Source of the DNA: an uncultured Algibacter sp.
Lineage (GTDB): Bacteria; Bacteroidota; Bacteroidia; Flavobacteriales; Flavobacteriaceae
Direction: 5' to 3'
Assembly (NCBI GenBank): GCA_937936645.1
Contig: CALHCQ010000145.1
Span: 1-36,187 of the forward strand
DNA length: 36,187 nucleotides
Below, piece by piece: positions 1 to 8,474 of this stretch. The first letter of the stretch is position 1. Each line of letters starts with the position of its first letter. Under the pieces are notes generated by a model. That model was not told where the DNA came from, did not search any database, and saw only the letters and a list, made by a program, of their open reading frames with translations. Position numbers and translations under genes: made by a program.

Positions 1-35
1 TTAAGTTTTACATTGAATCAAGTCTTTTTTTAAAC

Positions 36-66
36 AAAAAAAGCTTCAAATATAAATTTGAAGCTT
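36..66 (-). terminator. Intrinsic terminator of first tRNA-Asp
   Basis: An 11-bp perfect stem (41-51 with 56-66) and a 4-nt loop are followed on the minus strand by a run of T. It lies about 14 nt past the 3' end of the tRNA at 80-153, so it should end that transcript. Confidence 0.85.
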
Positions 67-79
67 TTAGCAATATTTG

Positions 80-153
80 CGGTCTGGACGGGACTCGAAC
101 CCGCGACCTTCGCCGTGACAGGGCGACATTCTAACCAACTGAACTACCAGACC
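80..153 (-). tRNA. tRNA-Asp (GUC), copy 1
   Basis: Read on the minus strand this is a 74-nt cloverleaf. The acceptor stem GGTCTGG/CCAGACC is perfect, the anticodon stem is TCGCC/GGCGA, the loop CTGTCAC carries anticodon GTC, and the T arm has GGTTCGAGTCC. The discriminator base is G, as expected for tRNA-Asp. CCA is not encoded, so it must be added after transcription. It is identical to the copy at 488-561. It has its own promoter at 172-202 and its own terminator at 36-66, so it appears to be a single-gene transcript. Confidence 0.97.
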
Positions 154-171
154 GTTGCGTTATTGCGTGTG

Positions 172-202
172 CAAAGATACACGTATTTATTACTTATACA
201 AA
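172..202 (-). promoter_or_regulatory. Bacteroidota promoter of tRNA-Asp copy 1
   Basis: On the minus strand the -7 element TATCTTTG (172-179) matches TAnnTTTG exactly. A -33 TTTG (199-202) lies 19 nt upstream. This is the best promoter match in the window, about 18 nt before the mature tRNA 5' end. Confidence 0.88.
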
Positions 203-317
203 CTTTATTTGCAAATCATTTAAAGAACTTTAAGCTTGTTATCTCAACAAACTACTAACCAACCTTTTAAAAAATAAAACTTTTATAAAAAAATTAGAAA
301 CCTTTATAAAATAAAAA

Positions 318-425
318 AGCATCCCAATTTTCTTTACAGAAAAAAGGAAAGCTTCTCATTGGGTTACGCGCTAAACAATTTTAGCTACACTACCATATTT
401 TGATAGACTACTACACCTATCAAAA
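318..425. other. Stem-loop-rich intergenic element between tRNA-Asp copies (candidate structured RNA)
   Basis: No gene is visible in the 274-nt spacer 207-480. It holds several inverted repeats in series: a perfect 9-bp pair with a 10-nt loop (398-406 with 417-425), a perfect 6-bp pair with a 4-nt loop (370-375 with 380-385), and a CCCAAT/ATTGGG pair (324-329 with 358-363) enclosing an inner TTTTCT/AGAAAA hairpin. On the minus strand the last of these is followed within four bases by a run of T, so it could act as a terminator. That would make a small RNA of about 110 nt read leftward. No convincing -7 element precedes it, so transcription is unproven. Part of it loosely resembles the 5' half of a tRNA, but no cloverleaf forms. 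Confidence 0.35.
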
Positions 426-446
426 CAACACAACTACGTTTTATTG

Positions 447-477
447 CAAAAAAAAAGCTCTAATTTCTCAGAGCTTT
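447..477 (-). terminator. Intrinsic terminator of second tRNA-Asp
   Basis: AAAGCTCT (454-461) pairs with AGAGCTTT (470-477) around an 8-nt loop, and nine T follow on the minus strand. The hairpin differs from the one ending copy 1, although the tRNA units are identical. Confidence 0.8.
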
Positions 478-487
478 AGCAATATTG

Positions 488-561
488 CGGTCTGGACGGG
501 ACTCGAACCCGCGACCTTCGCCGTGACAGGGCGACATTCTAACCAACTGAACTACCAGACC
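488..561 (-). tRNA. tRNA-Asp (GUC), copy 2
   Basis: The 74-nt cloverleaf is identical to copy 1: anticodon GTC in loop CTGTCAC, discriminator G, no encoded CCA. It has its own promoter (580-610) and terminator (447-477). It lies 64 nt downstream of the co-oriented DUF58 gene, and its promoter sits in that gap. Confidence 0.97.
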
Positions 562-579
562 GTTGCGTTATTGCGTGTG

Positions 580-610
580 CAAAGATACACGTATTTATTA
601 CTTATACAAA
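580..610 (-). promoter_or_regulatory. Bacteroidota promoter of tRNA-Asp copy 2
   Basis: The -7 TATCTTTG (580-587) and -33 TTTG (607-610) are separated by 19 nt on the minus strand. This is an exact copy of the promoter at 172-202. Confidence 0.88.
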
Positions 611-625
611 CTTTTTTATATCTTT

Positions 626-1555
626 TTAAACAAATTTTCTTCGTTCCAAAATATAGGTTGTTAGTATCTTATTAAAATCCTTGTTAACGTCTGCCTCTAC
701 ATAGTTTATTTTGTACTGCGCACATTTAAGTTTTATTTGATTGAAATAATTTTTTACAGCCGCTGTGTAATTCGTTTTCACCGTATCTGCATATAAATTT
801 ATATGTGCTCCCGTCTCAATATCTATAAATTGTTTTGGCGTATTGCTAAAATCGAAAGCAAGCTCTTTTGCCGCATCAAAAACATGAAATAGCACAACTT
901 CATGTTTATTGTGCTTTAAATGCCTTAGTGCCTCAAATAATTTCTCTTGACTTGTCGTTGTTTGAAACATATCTGTAAATAAAAACACCATGGAACGCCT
1001 GTGTATTTTTTCGGCTATTTGATGCAAATAAGTATACGTATTTGTTGTTTTATTTACTGGCTTAGTTTTTATAGTATTAGATAAAGCATTTAACAACATA
1101 TGATGATGTCTATCACTCCCCTTTTCTGGAGCATAAAAATCGTACGTATTACTATATAGGCTTAACCCTACAGCATCTCTTTGTTTTTTTAACAAATTCA
1201 TTAAAGCCGCAGCCGATAAAGCTGAAAAAGAAATTTTATTTAAAGCATCAATGCGTGGTTCTTTTAGCTCTGGGTAATACATAGAGCTACTGGCATCTAT
1301 TATAATATGGCACCTTAAGTTTGTTTCATCATCAAAACGTTTTGTGTAGAGCTTATCTGTTTTAGCAAACAACTTCCAATCTATGTGCCTAGTACTTTCG
1401 CCTTGATTGTATATTTTATGCTCTGCAAATTCTGCCGAAAAACCGTGAAACGGACTTTTATGCATACCAGATATAAAACCTTCTACAACTTGTTTTGCTA
1501 ATAGCTCTAAATTTTTAAACCCTTCGGTTTTATTTAATTCATCTTGTAAGTTCAT
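626..1555 (-). CDS. DUF58 domain protein (vWA-like fold)
   Basis: This 309-aa cytoplasmic protein has the typical DUF58 opening, including STRHIDWKLFAKTDKLYTKR at about 54-73. That region leads into a von Willebrand A-like core with a MIDAS-type DASSS motif (D87, S89, S91). A second vWA strand, FLFTDMF, follows around 190. There is no signal peptide or membrane segment. DUF58 proteins usually sit beside a MoxR AAA+ ATPase and batA/batB genes in Bacteroidota and are thought to act with MoxR in assembling or activating partner proteins. No MoxR gene is adjacent here, so this copy is a lone member or its partner lies elsewhere. clpP lies upstream, across a strong terminator. The family call is secure and the cellular role is not. 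Confidence 0.88.
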   Translation of the reverse strand: MNLQDELNKTEGFKNLELLAKQVVEGFISGMHKSPFHGFSAEFAEHKIYNQGESTRHIDWKLFAKTDKLYTKRFDDETNLRCHIIIDASSSMYYPELKEPRIDALNKISFSALSAAALMNLLKKQRDAVGLSLYSNTYDFYAPEKGSDRHHHMLLNALSNTIKTKPVNKTTNTYTYLHQIAEKIHRRSMVFLFTDMFQTTTSQEKLFEALRHLKHNKHEVVLFHVFDAAKELAFDFSNTPKQFIDIETGAHINLYADTVKTNYTAAVKNYFNQIKLKCAQYKINYVEADVNKDFNKILTTYILERRKFV

Positions 1556-1576
1556 ATGGTTTTACTAAAACAGTTA

Positions 1577-1609
1577 AAAAGCAGTAGTTAACATGTAACC
1601 ACTGCTTTT
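1577..1609 (-). terminator. Intrinsic terminator after clpP
   Basis: AAAAGCAGT (1577-1585) pairs with ACTGCTTTT (1601-1609). The stem continues inward with one G-U pair to about 14 bp around a 5-nt loop, with T following on the minus strand. It starts 5 nt past the clpP stop codon and separates clpP from the DUF58 gene. Confidence 0.85.
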
Positions 1610-1614
1610 ATTAT

Positions 1615-2160
1615 TTATTGTATTGTTGCATCTACTATTCCGTAAGCAACAGACTCTTCTGCCCCCATCCAATGGTCACGGTTAAAATCTTTCATTATTT
1701 TTTCTACGGTTTGCCCACAGTTTTCTGCTAATATTTCGGCACTTAATGTTCTTGTTTTAACAATTTCTTGAGCCGTTATCTGTATGTCGCTTGCTTGCCC
1801 TCTTGCACCACCGCTTGGTTGATGTATCATTACTCTAGCGTGAGGCTGAATAAAACGTTTTCCTTTAGCTCCTGCCGATAAAATAATAGACCCCATAGAG
1901 GCAGCAAACCCTGTGCATATTGTAGACACATCGCTTTTTAAAGATTTTATACAATCGTACATCGCAAAACCTGATGTTACATAGCCACCCGGACTATTTA
2001 TATACAGGTGAATATCTTTAGTCTCTACACTGTCTAAATACATTAATCGGTCTATAACGTGCTTTGCAGAGTGGTCGTCTACTTGCCCCCACAAAAACAC
2101 TTTACGCTCGGTTAATAATTTATTATCTATAATATCTTGTACTTTTTTATTTTCGCTCAT
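1615..2160 (-). CDS. clpP: ATP-dependent Clp protease proteolytic subunit (short ClpP)
   Basis: This is the serine peptidase subunit of the Clp protease, which degrades proteins unfolded by a Clp ATPase. The catalytic triad is complete: Ser88 in GFAASMGS, His113 in MIHQPSGG and Asp162 in NRDHW. The oligomer-forming YINSPGG segment is at 53-59. At 181 aa it is shorter than most ClpP proteins (about 195-225 aa). It lacks the N-terminal axial-loop segment and propeptide and enters the fold almost at once. Flavobacteria commonly have a full-length clpP next to clpX and tig, so this is probably a second paralog. No chaperone gene is adjacent. trxA lies upstream behind its own terminator, so clpP is likely transcribed alone. 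Confidence 0.9.
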   Translation of the reverse strand: MSENKKVQDIIDNKLLTERKVFLWGQVDDHSAKHVIDRLMYLDSVETKDIHLYINSPGGYVTSGFAMYDCIKSLKSDVSTICTGFAASMGSIILSAGAKGKRFIQPHARVMIHQPSGGARGQASDIQITAQEIVKTRTLSAEILAENCGQTVEKIMKDFNRDHWMGAEESVAYGIVDATIQ

Positions 2161-2183
2161 AATTTTTTATAATTTCATCTAAA

Positions 2184-2217
2184 ATAAAAAAAGGTTTACC
2201 ATTACGGCAAACCTTTT
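2184..2217 (-). terminator. Intrinsic terminator after trxA
   Basis: A 12-bp stem with one G-U pair (2189-2200 with 2206-2217) and a 5-nt loop is followed by seven T on the minus strand. It lies between trxA and clpP. Confidence 0.88.
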
Positions 2218-2240
2218 CATTTTTTATTTACTAATGGTTT

Positions 2241-2558
2241 TTACAAAAGACCATCTATAGCGTCTGTGTATGCGTTTTTTGGTGCAACACCAACTTGTCT
2301 ACCTACAACTTCTCCGTTTTGAAATACTAATACTGTTGGAATATTACGTACACCGTATTTTGCAGCAAATTCTTGATTTGCATCTACGTCTACTTTACCA
2401 ACAATAGCTTTACCATTATACTCGTCACTAATTTGCTCGATAATTGGTCCAACCATTCTACATGGTCCACACCAAGCTGCCCAAAAGTCAACTAATACAG
2501 GTTTATCACTTTTTAATACTGTTTCTTCAAATGTTGCATCTGTTATCTCTAATGCCAT
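2241..2558 (-). CDS. trxA: Thioredoxin
   Basis: This is a cytoplasmic dithiol-disulfide oxidoreductase that reduces disulfides in target proteins with electrons from thioredoxin reductase. The 105-aa length is standard for the family. The active site WCGPC is at 29-33, the buried Asp lies in VDFWA, and the cis-proline is Pro74 in RNIPT. No signal peptide is present, which separates it from secreted thioredoxin-like proteins. A TAATTTTG -7 element is centred about 46 nt upstream, and a strong terminator follows, so it looks like a single-gene unit. Confidence 0.97.
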   Translation of the reverse strand: MALEITDATFEETVLKSDKPVLVDFWAAWCGPCRMVGPIIEQISDEYNGKAIVGKVDVDANQEFAAKYGVRNIPTVLVFQNGEVVGRQVGVAPKNAYTDAIDGLL

Positions 2559-2600
2559 AATATTTGTGTTTTAATAAATTTTTAAATTCTATTTAGGATA

Positions 2601-2608
2601 CAAAATTA
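2601..2608 (-). promoter_or_regulatory. Probable -7 element for trxA
   Basis: TAATTTTG on the minus strand fits TAnnTTTG exactly. The nearest upstream TTG (2632-2634) is 23 nt away, at the loose end of the tolerated spacing. The predicted leader is about 40 nt. Confidence 0.55.
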
Positions 2609-2807
2609 GTCAAAAAAAAAGCGAAAGCTTACAAGCTTACATCTTGTTTTTTTGCATCCATACTTGTCAACATTTCCTTTTAAAGAAAAAAAACAACCTT
2701 AAATACATGATAATAAGCACATATAGATGTGTTTACTCTAACTTTAAAATAAATGTAATATTTATTTCTTCAATTTAATAAAAATGTTTTAAAAATACAC
2801 CTAACTA

Positions 2808-5800
2808 TTAATTTATCTTGTATAAAATATTCGTACTATCAAGCTCATTTAATAATTCTTGAGATACTTGTACTTTTTGCCTTCTACTCGCCATTTGCAG
2901 TTTTATTCTTTCTTTAACATCGTAAACTATAAAATTTAACATGTGATTACCTGGATGCATTTCGAGTAAACCTTTAAGATTAGAAACTGTTTTTTCTTCT
3001 AACTCTTTTAAATTTATATTGATTGTTAGTTTTTTTGTATAATGTTCTAAAACGTCATGCAGTAATTGAAACCCATTAAATTGCAATCTTGGGTCGCTTT
3101 TTTTACCTGTGTCTTTATTTACCCAACCATCACGAATAAAACTTTTTACATAAACAAAATTATTTTGCATTAAAAAGTGCCTGTATTTTAAATACTCTTC
3201 TCCAAAAATTCTAAATTCGTAAGAATCTGTATAATCTTCTATAGTAAACATAGCCCAACCTTTGCCCTGTTTACTTACCCTGTGTTGTACGCCTGTAACA
3301 ACACCTCCAAAGGTAATTTCTCTATTTACATATGGAGTCATGTCGTGAAAAAATGCAATAGTACCACTGCAAAATGTTTTCATTTCAACTCTAAAATCAT
3401 CTAATGGATGGCCTGATATATAAACACCAACAACTTCTCGTTCTTGTGCTAGTTTTTCCATAGTACCCCAAGATTCGCATGGCGGTACTTCGGGTTCAGG
3501 TATTTGCACATCGCTTGATGCCCCAAAAAGACTAACTTGTGCCGAGTTTTCGTTTTCTTTAAAACGCTGCGCATATTTTATGACCTTTTCTAAAAATGTA
3601 ATTTCGTCGCCTTCTTTATGAAAATATTGAGCTCTATGCGTATCACTAAAACAGTCGAAACCTCCTGCTAAGGCTAAATTTTCTAAAGCTCTTTTATTGG
3701 CTGCTCGTAAATCGATACGCTTAGCAAAATCGAAAACAGATTTGTAATGGCCATCTTTTTCACGATGTTCTACAATGGTTATTACAGCGCCATGACCAAC
3801 ACCTTTTATAGCACCCATACCAAAACGCACAGCATTGTCTTTATTTACAGAAAACTTGTAATACGACTCGTTAATGTCTGGCCCCAAAACAGGCAACTTC
3901 ATTCGCTTACACTCTTCCATAAAAAAAGTAACCTGCTTAATATCGTTCATATTATTAGACAAAACAGCGGCCATATATTCTGCTGGATAATGCGCTTTTA
4001 AATATGCTGTTTGGTATGCAATCCATGCGTAACATGTAGAGTGCGATTTATTAAAGGCATAACTTGCAAAAGCTTCCCAGTCTTTCCAAATTTTTTCGAG
4101 TTTCTTGGCATCATGTCCATTACCACTTGCCTGCTCTATAAATTTAGGTTTCATTTTGTCTAGTACAGCAATTTGTTTTTTACCCATGGCTTTACGCAGT
4201 ACATCGGCTTCACCTTTTGTAAAACCTGCCAACTTTTGAGACAGCAACATTACTTGCTCTTGGTAAACAGTAATACCATAGGTTTCTTTTAAATACTCCT
4301 CCATGGCAGGAAGGTCGTATTCTATATCTTCGTCACCATGTTTTCTACGAACAAAACTAGGTATGTACTCCATAGGGCCTGGACGATACAAGGCATTCAT
4401 GGCTATAAGATCATCAAAAACGGTTGGTTTTAAATCACGCAAGTGCTTTTGCATACCTGGAGATTCGTATTGAAATACACCGACTGTTTCGCCACGCTGA
4501 AAGAGCGCATAGGTTTCCTCATCATCTAAAGGAAAACTTTCTGGATCTAGTAAAATATCGTGTTTTGCTTTTACTATTTTAACGGTGTCTTTAATTAAGG
4601 TTAACGTTTTTAATCCTAAAAAATCCATTTTTAACAACCCGGCATCCTCTACAACAGAGTTATCGAATTGTGTAACGTATAAATCGGAATCTTTTGCAAC
4701 AGATACGGGTACAAATTTTGTAATATCGTCTGGGGTAATAATGACACCACAGGCATGTATCCCTGTATTTCTTACAGAGCCCTCTAAAGACCTAGCTAAA
4801 TTTAAGGTCTCGGCCTGTAAATCAGATCCATCTGCTATATTTAATAATTCGTTTATTTTTTCTAGCTCTTCAGATCTAAATTTTGATGCCAGTTCTTTTT
4901 CGCTTAAACCAAAAATCTTTTTAAGCTTAGACATGTTTGGTATAAGCTTGGCAATTCTATCGGCATCGAATAAGGGTAAGTCTAGCACACGTGCGGTATC
5001 TCTAATAGAAGACTTTGCAGCCATTGTACCATAGGTAATTATTTGAGCTACTTGATTGGACCCGTATTTTTCTATAACATAATCCATAACACGGCTTCGA
5101 CCTTCATCATCAAAATCAATGTCGATATCGGGCATACTTACACGATCTGGATTTAAGAAACGCTCGAAAAGTAGGTTATACTTCATCGGGTCTATATTGG
5201 TAATCCACAAACAATATGCTGCCACAGATCCTGCTGCCGACCCACGCCCTGGCCCAACCGATACATCCATGTTTCTGGCCTCTCTAATAAAATCTTCTAC
5301 AATTAAAAAGTAACCAGGATATCCTGTTTTTTCTATAACATCAAGCTCAAAATCTAAACGCTCTATTACCTCATCGGATAACGGATCGCCGTAACGCTTC
5401 TTTGCACCCTCGTAAACCAAATGTTTTAAAAAAGCGTTCTCGCCACGCTTACCGCCATCTATTTTATCTTCTTCATGTACAAAACGCTCAGGAATATCGA
5501 AGGCTGGTAATAGTACATCTCTTGCAAGTTGGTAAGCTTCTACTTTACCAATAATCTCTTCGACATTAATTATCGCTTCGGGAATGTCGCTAAAAGCGCT
5601 TTTCATCTCTGCAGAAGACTTAAAATAATAATCTTGGTTAGGTAAACCGTAACGATACCCCCTACCTCTACCTATGGGCGTACCTTGCTTTTCACCCTCT
5701 TTTACACATAATAAAATATCGTGCGCATTAGCATCGCCTTGTTTGGCGTAATATGTATTATTGGTTGCGACCAACTTAACCTGGTGTTTTTTTGCTAAGT

Positions 5801-7196
5801 TTATTAGTGTTGGGTTTACCCTGTTTTCGTCTTCTTGATTATGACGCATTAATTCGACATAAAGATCGTCGCCAAAGGCATCTTTCCACCAAAGCAAAGC
5901 TTCTTCGGCTTGTTTTTCTCCTATATTTAAAACTTTACTAGGTACTTCTCCGTAAAGGTTTCCTGTTAAAACTATAAGATCTTCTTTATATTCTAGTATT
6001 AACTTTTTATCTATTCTTGGTACGTAATAAAACCCGTTAACATAAGCATGAGACGATAGTTTGGCTAAATTATGATAGCCATTTTTATTCTTAGCTATTA
6101 TAACTATTTGATAGCCGTTGTCTTTTCTAGTTTTGTCTAAATGGTCTTCGCAAACAAAAAACTCGCAACCTATAATGGGTTTTATTTCTTTAGCTTGTGT
6201 TGTTTCTCCTTTTTCTTTAGCTTCTTCTATTTTAGCTTTAACAGATTTATTATGCTTATTTACTGCATTTACAAAATGAAATGCCCCCATCATGTTGGCA
6301 TGATCTGTTAATGCAACGGCTGGCATGTTATTGGATGCAGCCACAGCAACCAGATCGGACACACTCATGGTAGATTGCAATACCGAAAATTGTGAATGGT
6401 TGTGTAAATGTGCAAAATCGACCTGAGCTAAAGCAGTTTCGTTTTCTTTTATAACATCGCTAGAAACACTTTGATTCTGAGATTTTTGTAATCTAGCATT
6501 AATTTTAGCACTTTCCTTTTTTAGGTTAATATGCTTTAAACCAATAAGCGCTATAGGCTGCGGGTTAGCTTCTGTAAATTGTTCAAAATAACTTTCGTCT
6601 ACATCTAGCTGCTCTTTAGTATACTGGCCTAAACGCAACAGCTCGAAAAAACATCGTGTGGTTGCCTCTACATCGGCAGTAGCATTATGGGCTTCGGCGA
6701 AACCGGTTCCAAATAAATGTGCATGTAACTCAGACAGCGTAGGTAGTTTAAATTTACCGTATCTACCCCCTGCTATTTTACACAAATTTGCAGTATGCTC
6801 TGTACAGGTGTCCAATACAGGAAGCTCTTGTAGTTTATTATCTAAACTCGCACGAACAAACTCGGCACCCATAATGTTTAAATCGAACTTTACATTTTGA
6901 CCAACTACAAATTTAGTTTTACTTAAAGCAATATTAAACTTCTCTAAAACGTCTTGTAAATTTGCGCCTTGCTCATCGGCCAATTCTGTAGATATACCGT
7001 GAATTTTTTCTGCATCGTAAGGTATATTAAAACCTTCTGGTTTTACCAAATAATCTTGACTTTCAATACAATTACCCATAGCATCGTGTAATTGCCATGC
7101 TATTTGAATACATCTTGGCCAATTATCTGTGTCTGTAATAGGCGCATCCCAGCGTTTAGGCAAACCTGTAGTTTCTGTATCGAATATTAAGTACAT
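2808..7196 (-). CDS. dnaE: DNA polymerase III subunit alpha with fused N-terminal 3'-5' exonuclease
   Basis: This is the replicative polymerase subunit, 1462 aa. Residues 1-190 are a DEDDh exonuclease of the DnaQ type: FDTETTG with D6 and E8, D105 in NVKFDLN, and H170 and D175 in HNATADVEA. A PHP domain follows from about 263 (HLHNHSQFS, then ALTDHANMMG near 295-304). The polymerase core has GPGRGSAAGS near 655 and the catalytic PDIDIDF at 689-695. The third acidic region is around 980-1010, an OB-fold lies near 1275-1350, and a C-terminal domain ends the protein. E. coli DnaE is about 1160 aa and has no such exonuclease, whereas fusion is usual in Bacteroidota. Proofreading and polymerization may therefore sit in one chain. 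No promoter match was found upstream. Confidence 0.96.
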   Translation of the reverse strand: MYLIFDTETTGLPKRWDAPITDTDNWPRCIQIAWQLHDAMGNCIESQDYLVKPEGFNIPYDAEKIHGISTELADEQGANLQDVLEKFNIALSKTKFVVGQNVKFDLNIMGAEFVRASLDNKLQELPVLDTCTEHTANLCKIAGGRYGKFKLPTLSELHAHLFGTGFAEAHNATADVEATTRCFFELLRLGQYTKEQLDVDESYFEQFTEANPQPIALIGLKHINLKKESAKINARLQKSQNQSVSSDVIKENETALAQVDFAHLHNHSQFSVLQSTMSVSDLVAVAASNNMPAVALTDHANMMGAFHFVNAVNKHNKSVKAKIEEAKEKGETTQAKEIKPIIGCEFFVCEDHLDKTRKDNGYQIVIIAKNKNGYHNLAKLSSHAYVNGFYYVPRIDKKLILEYKEDLIVLTGNLYGEVPSKVLNIGEKQAEEALLWWKDAFGDDLYVELMRHNQEDENRVNPTLINLAKKHQVKLVATNNTYYAKQGDANAHDILLCVKEGEKQGTPIGRGRGYRYGLPNQDYYFKSSAEMKSAFSDIPEAIINVEEIIGKVEAYQLARDVLLPAFDIPERFVHEEDKIDGGKRGENAFLKHLVYEGAKKRYGDPLSDEVIERLDFELDVIEKTGYPGYFLIVEDFIREARNMDVSVGPGRGSAAGSVAAYCLWITNIDPMKYNLLFERFLNPDRVSMPDIDIDFDDEGRSRVMDYVIEKYGSNQVAQIITYGTMAAKSSIRDTARVLDLPLFDADRIAKLIPNMSKLKKIFGLSEKELASKFRSEELEKINELLNIADGSDLQAETLNLARSLEGSVRNTGIHACGVIITPDDITKFVPVSVAKDSDLYVTQFDNSVVEDAGLLKMDFLGLKTLTLIKDTVKIVKAKHDILLDPESFPLDDEETYALFQRGETVGVFQYESPGMQKHLRDLKPTVFDDLIAMNALYRPGPMEYIPSFVRRKHGDEDIEYDLPAMEEYLKETYGITVYQEQVMLLSQKLAGFTKGEADVLRKAMGKKQIAVLDKMKPKFIEQASGNGHDAKKLEKIWKDWEAFASYAFNKSHSTCYAWIAYQTAYLKAHYPAEYMAAVLSNNMNDIKQVTFFMEECKRMKLPVLGPDINESYYKFSVNKDNAVRFGMGAIKGVGHGAVITIVEHREKDGHYKSVFDFAKRIDLRAANKRALENLALAGGFDCFSDTHRAQYFHKEGDEITFLEKVIKYAQRFKENENSAQVSLFGASSDVQIPEPEVPPCESWGTMEKLAQEREVVGVYISGHPLDDFRVEMKTFCSGTIAFFHDMTPYVNREITFGGVVTGVQHRVSKQGKGWAMFTIEDYTDSYEFRIFGEEYLKYRHFLMQNNFVYVKSFIRDGWVNKDTGKKSDPRLQFNGFQLLHDVLEHYTKKLTININLKELEEKTVSNLKGLLEMHPGNHMLNFIVYDVKERIKLQMASRRQKVQVSQELLNELDSTNILYKIN

Positions 7197-7367
7197 TTTT
7201 AAACTTTAAGTAATTGTTATTTAACCTTTTAAAAAAGAGAGAAGGCGTTTATAAAAATACATAGAAAATGTTTTTTTATGAAATGAAGTTATGAACATTT
7301 ACAAAACAGGACTTAGCAGGACTATTTTACTTATTATTTTAATACCTTTAATGACAAAAATCGAAAA

Positions 7368-8432
7368 ATGAAATTACAACTTATAAGCCTTCTAACTATT
7401 TTTAGCTTACAAAATGCCATTGCACAAACAAAAACACTTTATATAGGCAGCTATACTAAAGGTGATAGCGAGGGCATTTACAAAGTAGACTTTAATACCA
7501 AAACGGGCGCTTTTAGCAACAAGTCACTTGTAGCTAAAATTGAAAACTCATCTTTTATAGCTTTATCTAAAAACAAAAAACACCTTTATGCTGCCGCTCG
7601 CGAAAAAGAGCATAATGTTTCTGCTTTTAAAGTAAAGAAAGACGGGTCGTTAGATTTTTTAAATAAACTAACTAGCAATGGCCGTGGCCCATGCCATGTA
7701 ACTATTAACAAAAAAGGCGATCGTGTCGTTGTGTCTAACTATGGTGGTGGTACCGTTGCTATTTACAGCACAGAAAAAGATGGAAAATTAAAAGAGACCG
7801 ATCAAGTTTTTAACCATAATATAAAGGGACAAAAATCTCACGTGCATTCTGCTCAATTTTTTAAAAATGATTTATTTGTTGCAGATCTTGGTCGGAATGC
7901 CATTTACAACTACAATTTAAACAACAACAATAAATACGAACTTAAATTTAATACCTTGGTTAAAACAACGGGCAATCCTGGACCAAGACATTTTAAATTA
8001 ACAAAAAATGGTAAGTATGTCTACGTTATAAACGAATACGCAGGATCTATTACATCCATAAAAAAAACAAAAAACGGCTTTACACAAATAGATTACGATA
8101 GTACTTTACGTAAGGATTTTAAAGGTAAAAATACCTGTGCAGACATACACATATCGAAAGACGAACGTTTTATATACGGGTCTAATAGAGGCGAAAACAC
8201 TATTGCAGTATTTAAACGAAATACCAAAGATGGTACCATAGAAAAAATACAAAACATATCTACACATGGTATTTGGCCAAGAAATTTTACATTAGACCCC
8301 ACAGGTCGTTTTTTACTAGTTGCTAATCAAAAAAGCAACAATATTTCGCTGTATCGTATTAACAAAAATACAGGAAAACTCACCTATTTAAATAGCACAG
8401 CCATGGCGTCGCCAACATGTTTAATATTTTAA
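7368..8432 (+). CDS. Secreted lactonase-family seven-bladed beta-propeller (6-phosphogluconolactonase-like)
   Basis: The 354-aa protein begins with a Sec signal peptide ending near AIAQ (residue 20). Beta-propeller repeats with family landmarks follow: LYIGSYTKGDSEGIY (24-38), GRGPCHVTINKKGDRVVVSN around 101-120, and HGIWPRNFTLDPTGRFLLVANQ near the end. Cytoplasmic members such as YbhE hydrolyse 6-phosphogluconolactone. The signal peptide puts this one in the periplasm or at the surface, so its substrate may be another sugar lactone. It is divergent from dnaE and 122 nt before rpsP, and looks monocistronic. A near-consensus -7 TACCTTTA lies at 7343-7350. The family call is good and the substrate is unknown. 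Confidence 0.85.
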   Translation: MKLQLISLLTIFSLQNAIAQTKTLYIGSYTKGDSEGIYKVDFNTKTGAFSNKSLVAKIENSSFIALSKNKKHLYAAAREKEHNVSAFKVKKDGSLDFLNKLTSNGRGPCHVTINKKGDRVVVSNYGGGTVAIYSTEKDGKLKETDQVFNHNIKGQKSHVHSAQFFKNDLFVADLGRNAIYNYNLNNNNKYELKFNTLVKTTGNPGPRHFKLTKNGKYVYVINEYAGSITSIKKTKNGFTQIDYDSTLRKDFKGKNTCADIHISKDERFIYGSNRGENTIAVFKRNTKDGTIEKIQNISTHGIWPRNFTLDPTGRFLLVANQKSNNISLYRINKNTGKLTYLNSTAMASPTCLIF

Positions 8433-8474
8433 CACCTAACCCCCTAAAAACAAACCTATAACAAATAAAAAAAA

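Larger units (their letters stand above)
77..206. repeat. 130-bp direct repeat, copy 1 (tRNA-Asp plus promoter)
   Basis: It is identical base for base to 485-614, at a fixed offset of 408 nt. The identity covers the tRNA, the 5' leader and the whole promoter, then stops sharply at both ends. Beyond 77 the copies differ by an indel and carry different terminator hairpins. This fits a duplication, or gene conversion, of the tRNA transcription unit. Confidence 0.95.
485..614. repeat. 130-bp direct repeat, copy 2 (tRNA-Asp plus promoter)
   Basis: It is identical to 77-206. It starts just inside the terminator side of the tRNA and ends 12 nt before the stop codon of the DUF58 gene, so the unit fills the gap downstream of that gene. 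Confidence 0.95.

Noticed and set aside
360-395. tRNA-like stretch on the minus strand (GTAGCTAAAATTGTTTAGCG)
   Set aside because: It resembles a D arm, but no acceptor, anticodon or T arm can be completed, so no tRNA is called; it is included only in the structured-spacer note.
58-675. Two open frames running through the tRNA-Asp genes, with a shared internal peptide
   Set aside because: Their similarity comes from the duplicated tRNA sequence; they cross a terminator and promoter and have no protein family signal.
2719-2732. CACAT/ATGTG hairpin between trxA and dnaE
   Set aside because: Only 5 bp with no T tract, and 76 nt beyond the dnaE stop; too weak to call a terminator.
4585-5034. 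149-codon open frame antisense to dnaE
   Set aside because: It lies wholly inside the polymerase core coding sequence and has a Ser/Phe-rich composition typical of the reverse frame of an AT-rich gene.
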